Source: Deltaproteobacteria bacterium (GTDB taxonomy: Bacteria; Desulfobacterota; Dissulfuribacteria; Dissulfuribacterales; QOAL01). From it: DNA of 33,385 bases. The notes under the pieces are model-generated. The model was given only the letters and a program-made list of their open reading frames with translations. It did not search any database and was not told the DNA's origin. The first letter of the stretch is position 1; every line of letters begins with the position of its first letter. Positions 30,354 to 33,385 of this stretch are shown here, piece by piece. The stretch lies in contig WFZW01000127.1 of NCBI GenBank assembly GCA_015489365.1, positions 1 through 33,385 of the forward strand. The letters run 5' to 3'. A program made the translations under genes and the position numbers.

Positions 30354-32384
30354 TTAAAATTTCACCCTTAACCCCACCAGAAAATTGCGCCCCGGCATGG
30401 GCCCGTGACCATCGTCATAATTGAGGTCGGCCGCGTTACTTATGTGGCCAAAGAGCTCTCCCTTCAGGGGAGAAGGCAGGGGAAATCCCTTTCTGATTCC
30501 CAGGTTTAACAGGAAAAAGTCGTCAAGCCTGCGCCTGGTCCCGTCTCTCAGATACTCGTATTGGCAGGCGGTATAAGAGGCCAGCAGGTCCAGGGAGGTA
30601 TTCCAGGGGAGAGAAAACCTGGATTCCAGGTCTAGCTTGTGCCGCGGACGCCTGGGGATATCCTGGTCAAGCCCCTTGTCACGGGCAGAAAGATAGGTGT
30701 AATCACACCTCAGATGCATCCAGGACAGGGGCGCGATCCGCAACCCGGCCTCTACCCCCTTGAGGACCGCCCGTCCCAGGTTGACGTATCTCCATCCCCA
30801 TCTTCCGCGCTCCCGCTGGATAAGCCCTTTAACATTATTATAGAAATAACTGGCCCAGACCCTCCCTTGGCCAAGGTCCCTTTCAAGGCCCAGTTCATAC
30901 TGGACGGTCTCTTCAGGACCCAGGTGGGGGTTTCCGCCCGCATGCGCGCTGTACAACTCCTTTAAATGGGGGAACCTGGTCTTTTTCCCTATGGAGGCAT
31001 GGAACCTGGTATCCCCGGTAAGCCTGTAGACGATCCCCAGTTGGGGATTCCAGGAATCGGTGCTGTCCGGCACGGCCCCGCCGGCCGCCTTGATGGGGTC
31101 AAAATAGTCATAACTGGAACCGGCGACAATGGACAGCCTGTCAACAGGCCGGATCTCGTCCTCGATGGCAAAGGTATAGGTGTTGGCTTCAGACTCCTTT
31201 TCCGGCTGCCATCCAGGCTGATCCCACCCCTTTTTGACCCCGAAGGACTTCTTATCCAGGTACTCCTTTTCTTTATGATTGTCCTTGATGTAGTTAAACC
31301 CCATCCTCAGGAGGCTGATCCTGCCAAGATCAAGATAGGCATGGACTTCTCCGCCTGTGGAATAGTCGTCATACCTGCTCTGTTCAAACCACTTCCTCTT
31401 TGTCTGATGGTTGTCCCAACTTACGTCTTTCAGCATGTCTTCGTGATCCACATAAAAGGCCCGGGCCCTTATGGTGAAGAGTTCATTGAATCTCTTTTGC
31501 CCCACCAGGTTCAGGTGCCACTGGTTCCACTTGGGAAAGGCCCAGTAACGGTCGTATTCCGGGGGGCATCCCCGGTCATTGTTGTGGTAGTCAAAGGACA
31601 GGTAGACCTTTGTATCCTCACTGGGTTCATAACCGATTTTCGCGTTCAGGCTCCGCTTCTGGTAATAACTGAGGTCTCTTCTCCCGCCGTCTTCGTGATA
31701 TGGTGAATTTATCCCGAGGTACTTGCTGTCCCTGTCAAAGTCATTAGAGAGACGGAATCCATGAGACTTGCGATAGCCGGCAAGGAGCCAATAATTGAAT
31801 TTTCCCACCGTGGCCCCGTGATTGAGGATGTAGTTCTGGGTATCGTAGTCTCCAAACGAGCTGGTAAACTCGGTGACAGGTCTTTTTCCCCCCTTTTTGG
31901 TAACGATATTGATCACCCCTCCAAGGGTATTGGCACCATAGAGGACGGAAGAGGCGCCCCTGATAACCCATATCTTGGCAATGGCGTCTACCGGGATCTG
32001 CGAAAGGTCCAGGGTCCCGAAATAGCTCTCATAGGCAGGTACACCATCTATGAGGACCTTTATATCCTTTTGGGCAAATCCCCTTATGTTTACCTGCGAT
32101 TGCCCCTTTCCTCCAATATGGACATCCACCCCGGGGACGAAGTCCAGGGCCTCCCCTGCCGTCTGGACGCCCCAGTCCCTGATCTCTTTAGCGTTTATCT
32201 CGGTAATTGCAGCGGCCTGATTCATGGTCTCCCTGGTTCCAGTTACTAGTACCTCTCCCAACCGAAAGACCGCTGCCGTTTTTCCCTTGGTTTCCTGTGA
32301 GAAACCCGCCTGGGGTACGGCAAGCAAGATAACCCAGCACGCTGCCATAATTGTTTCGATTGCAGTCAACATCTTTCCTATCAC
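30354..32384 (-). CDS. TonB-dependent outer-membrane receptor
   Basis: EVLVTGTRETMNQAAAITEINAKEIRDWGVQTAGEALDFVPGVDVHIGGKGQSQVNIRGFAQKDIKVLIDGVPAYESYFGTLDLSQIPVDAIAKIWVIRGASSVLYGANTLGGVINIVTKKGG (plug) and a terminal beta-barrel strand. Confidence 0.95.
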   Translation of the reverse strand: MIGKMLTAIETIMAACWVILLAVPQAGFSQETKGKTAAVFRLGEVLVTGTRETMNQAAAITEINAKEIRDWGVQTAGEALDFVPGVDVHIGGKGQSQVNIRGFAQKDIKVLIDGVPAYESYFGTLDLSQIPVDAIAKIWVIRGASSVLYGANTLGGVINIVTKKGGKRPVTEFTSSFGDYDTQNYILNHGATVGKFNYWLLAGYRKSHGFRLSNDFDRDSKYLGINSPYHEDGGRRDLSYYQKRSLNAKIGYEPSEDTKVYLSFDYHNNDRGCPPEYDRYWAFPKWNQWHLNLVGQKRFNELFTIRARAFYVDHEDMLKDVSWDNHQTKRKWFEQSRYDDYSTGGEVHAYLDLGRISLLRMGFNYIKDNHKEKEYLDKKSFGVKKGWDQPGWQPEKESEANTYTFAIEDEIRPVDRLSIVAGSSYDYFDPIKAAGGAVPDSTDSWNPQLGIVYRLTGDTRFHASIGKKTRFPHLKELYSAHAGGNPHLGPEETVQYELGLERDLGQGRVWASYFYNNVKGLIQRERGRWGWRYVNLGRAVLKGVEAGLRIAPLSWMHLRCDYTYLSARDKGLDQDIPRRPRHKLDLESRFSLPWNTSLDLLASYTACQYEYLRDGTRRRLDDFFLLNLGIRKGFPLPSPLKGELFGHISNAADLNYDDGHGPMPGRNFLVGLRVKF

Positions 32385-32421
32385 TCCTTCTGAAAAAACT
32401 GCGCAAAAGGCGGAACATGCA

Positions 32422-32441
32422 TTATTCCCTAAAAGGAATAA
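32422..32441. promoter_or_regulatory. Inverted repeat upstream of the TonB receptor (possible operator)
   Basis: TTATTCC-CTAAAA-GGAATAA; on the minus strand TCGTTATTCC-N6-GGAATAATGC. Confidence 0.4.
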
Positions 32442-32472
32442 CGATAAAGTAAAAAAAATTCATCCTAACTGG

Positions 32473-32949
32473 TTAGCCCTTGTTGGGCATTCCAAGCCTG
32501 CAACCCATCATTCCGGCACTGGTCCCAAAGGCAAGGTGCAACAAGAGGAGCAAAAAGGGATCACAGTGAAATCCACTACCGGATAGACTGCGCAACAATA
32601 ATACAAGGGATCCTTTAGCCAGGTGTGACAAGGCAGCAATGCCCGTTGCCGTCATGAAATAGCGCCAGGATCCGGCCAGGAGATTTCTTGTGCGCGGCCA
32701 GAGCACGTCCAATATCAGGCCGGAGATGGCGTACCTTAGAAAGGTTGAGTACCAAGTACCTCCGGTTATGCCTGCCATGGGCATGATCAGAAATGTCGCG
32801 GTGCCCAAGGCAAGGGCTGTGTTTTTATATCCAGGAGGGTGGCGCCAAGGGTACAGATTGCATGAAAGCTTGGGGTTGATGGGTAAAAATCCCTGCCATG
32901 GGCAATTAGGATGAGCACCTCGCCAGATTTTCAGAGAAGGGAGCCTCAA
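32473..32949 (-). CDS. Small hydrophobic membrane protein, possibly ECF S-component-like; N-terminus unreliable
   Basis: ALALGTATFLIMPMAGITGGTWYSTFLRYAISGLILDVLWPRTRNLLAGSWRYFMTATGIAALSHLAKGSLVLLLRSLSG is plausible transmembrane sequence; the first ~40 codons overlap repeat copy 6. Confidence 0.45.
   Translation of the reverse strand: MRLPSLKIWRGAHPNCPWQGFLPINPKLSCNLYPWRHPPGYKNTALALGTATFLIMPMAGITGGTWYSTFLRYAISGLILDVLWPRTRNLLAGSWRYFMTATGIAALSHLAKGSLVLLLRSLSGSGFHCDPFLLLLLHLAFGTSAGMMGCRLGMPNKG
32812..32876 (+). repeat. Dispersed structured intergenic element, copy 6 (degenerate/partial)
   Basis: AGGGCTGTGTTTTTATATCCAGGAGGGTGGCGCCAAGGGTACAGATTGCATGAAAGCTTGG aligns with the 3' half of the other copies. 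Confidence 0.55.
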
Positions 32950-33385
32950 ATCATTTGTAAGGCAGGGGCGGCAAGTGATGTCGTCCGGGCAGCCGTAATC
33001 GGTGGCATGATAATGACCGGCCTCTGGGACCGGATATCAAGGATATTCGAGGCCCATTCCGGTTACAAGGTGGAGGTGGTCGTCTCAGGCCCAAGACCGG
33101 TGCTTGCAAGGGCCTTGGGCCAGGGAAAGGTCGATATCCTCACCATGCATTCCGGGGACATCACCACGAATCTGGTCGCTGATGGCTACGGGCAGAATCT
33201 GCGGCCCTGGACCCGAAACGAACTGGTAATCGTCGGGCCGTTATCCGATCCTGCCGGTATACGGGGGATGAAAGACGGTGCCGAGGCCCTTTGGCATATT
33301 GCGAGAAAGAAGGCCCCTTTTGTGGACTTTCTTGGGGTCGGCAGCCGGGAAGTCTGTCACAGGCTTTGGCGGGAGGCCGGTGTAT
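32911..33385 (+). CDS. Tungstate/molybdate-type periplasmic substrate-binding protein (TupA-like), N-terminal fragment running off the right edge
   Basis: Manual translation: MSTSPDFQRREPQIICKAGAASDVVRAAVIGGMIMTGLWDRISRIFEAHSGYKVEVVVSGPRPVLARALGQGKVDILTMHSGDITTNLVADGYGQNLRPWTRNELVIVGPLSDPAGIRGMKDGAEALWHIARKKAPFVDFLGVGSREVCHRLWREAGV. No obvious signal peptide from this start. Confidence 0.75.
   Translation, partial: MSTSPDFQRREPQIICKAGAASDVVRAAVIGGMIMTGLWDRISRIFEAHSGYKVEVVVSGPRPVLARALGQGKVDILTMHSGDITTNLVADGYGQNLRPWTRNELVIVGPLSDPAGIRGMKDGAEALWHIARKKAPFVDFLGVGSREVCHRLWREAGV

Noticed and set aside
29861-30424. Plus-strand ORFs opposite the ECF/THEP1 gene
   Set aside because: Low-complexity Gly/Pro/Gln/Arg translations typical of antisense frames; no RBS or domain motif.
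30966-31706. 246-aa plus-strand ORF opposite the TonB receptor
   Set aside because: Antisense of a clear TonB receptor; no family motifs seen.

Overview
This 33.4-kb window looks like a chromosomal segment from a Desulfobacterota/delta-proteobacterium-like anaerobe (taxonomy is inferred from gene content only). The left half is housekeeping: an aminotransferase fragment (-), rpe, a small exported protein (-), a GAF histidine kinase, tatD, maf, yggS, queD, queE, an F1Fo ATPase operon (b', b, delta, alpha, gamma, beta, epsilon) and a GlmU that appears to lack most of its C-terminal domain. The right half is an accessory metabolic region that looks more GC-rich: an outer-membrane porin-like protein, a ModA-like binding protein, a NapH-like Fe-S membrane protein, a double-module HdrA, MvhD, a very large flavin/Fe-S/molybdopterin formate dehydrogenase fusion, an unusual tRNA, selB, an ECF-transporter/THEP1-like fusion (-), a TonB receptor (-) and a tungstate/molybdate-type binding protein fragment. 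The most exciting signal is the tRNA at 26401-26490, between fdhA and selB. It has tRNA-Sec architecture (8-bp acceptor stem, 4-nt D loop, long variable arm), but a GCA (Cys) anticodon, a U discriminator (a CysRS identity element) and an 8/4 acceptor/T arrangement with a bulged A. The adjacent FDH has UGC at the canonical selenocysteine position, with a SECIS-like hairpin downstream. This suggests a dedicated SelB/tRNA system acting at a Cys codon, or a Sec-to-Cys conversion that kept the machinery. Other notable signals are two G8 tracts that each break an otherwise continuous redox ORF in the same direction, and a six-copy dispersed intergenic element with apparently compensatory stem changes.
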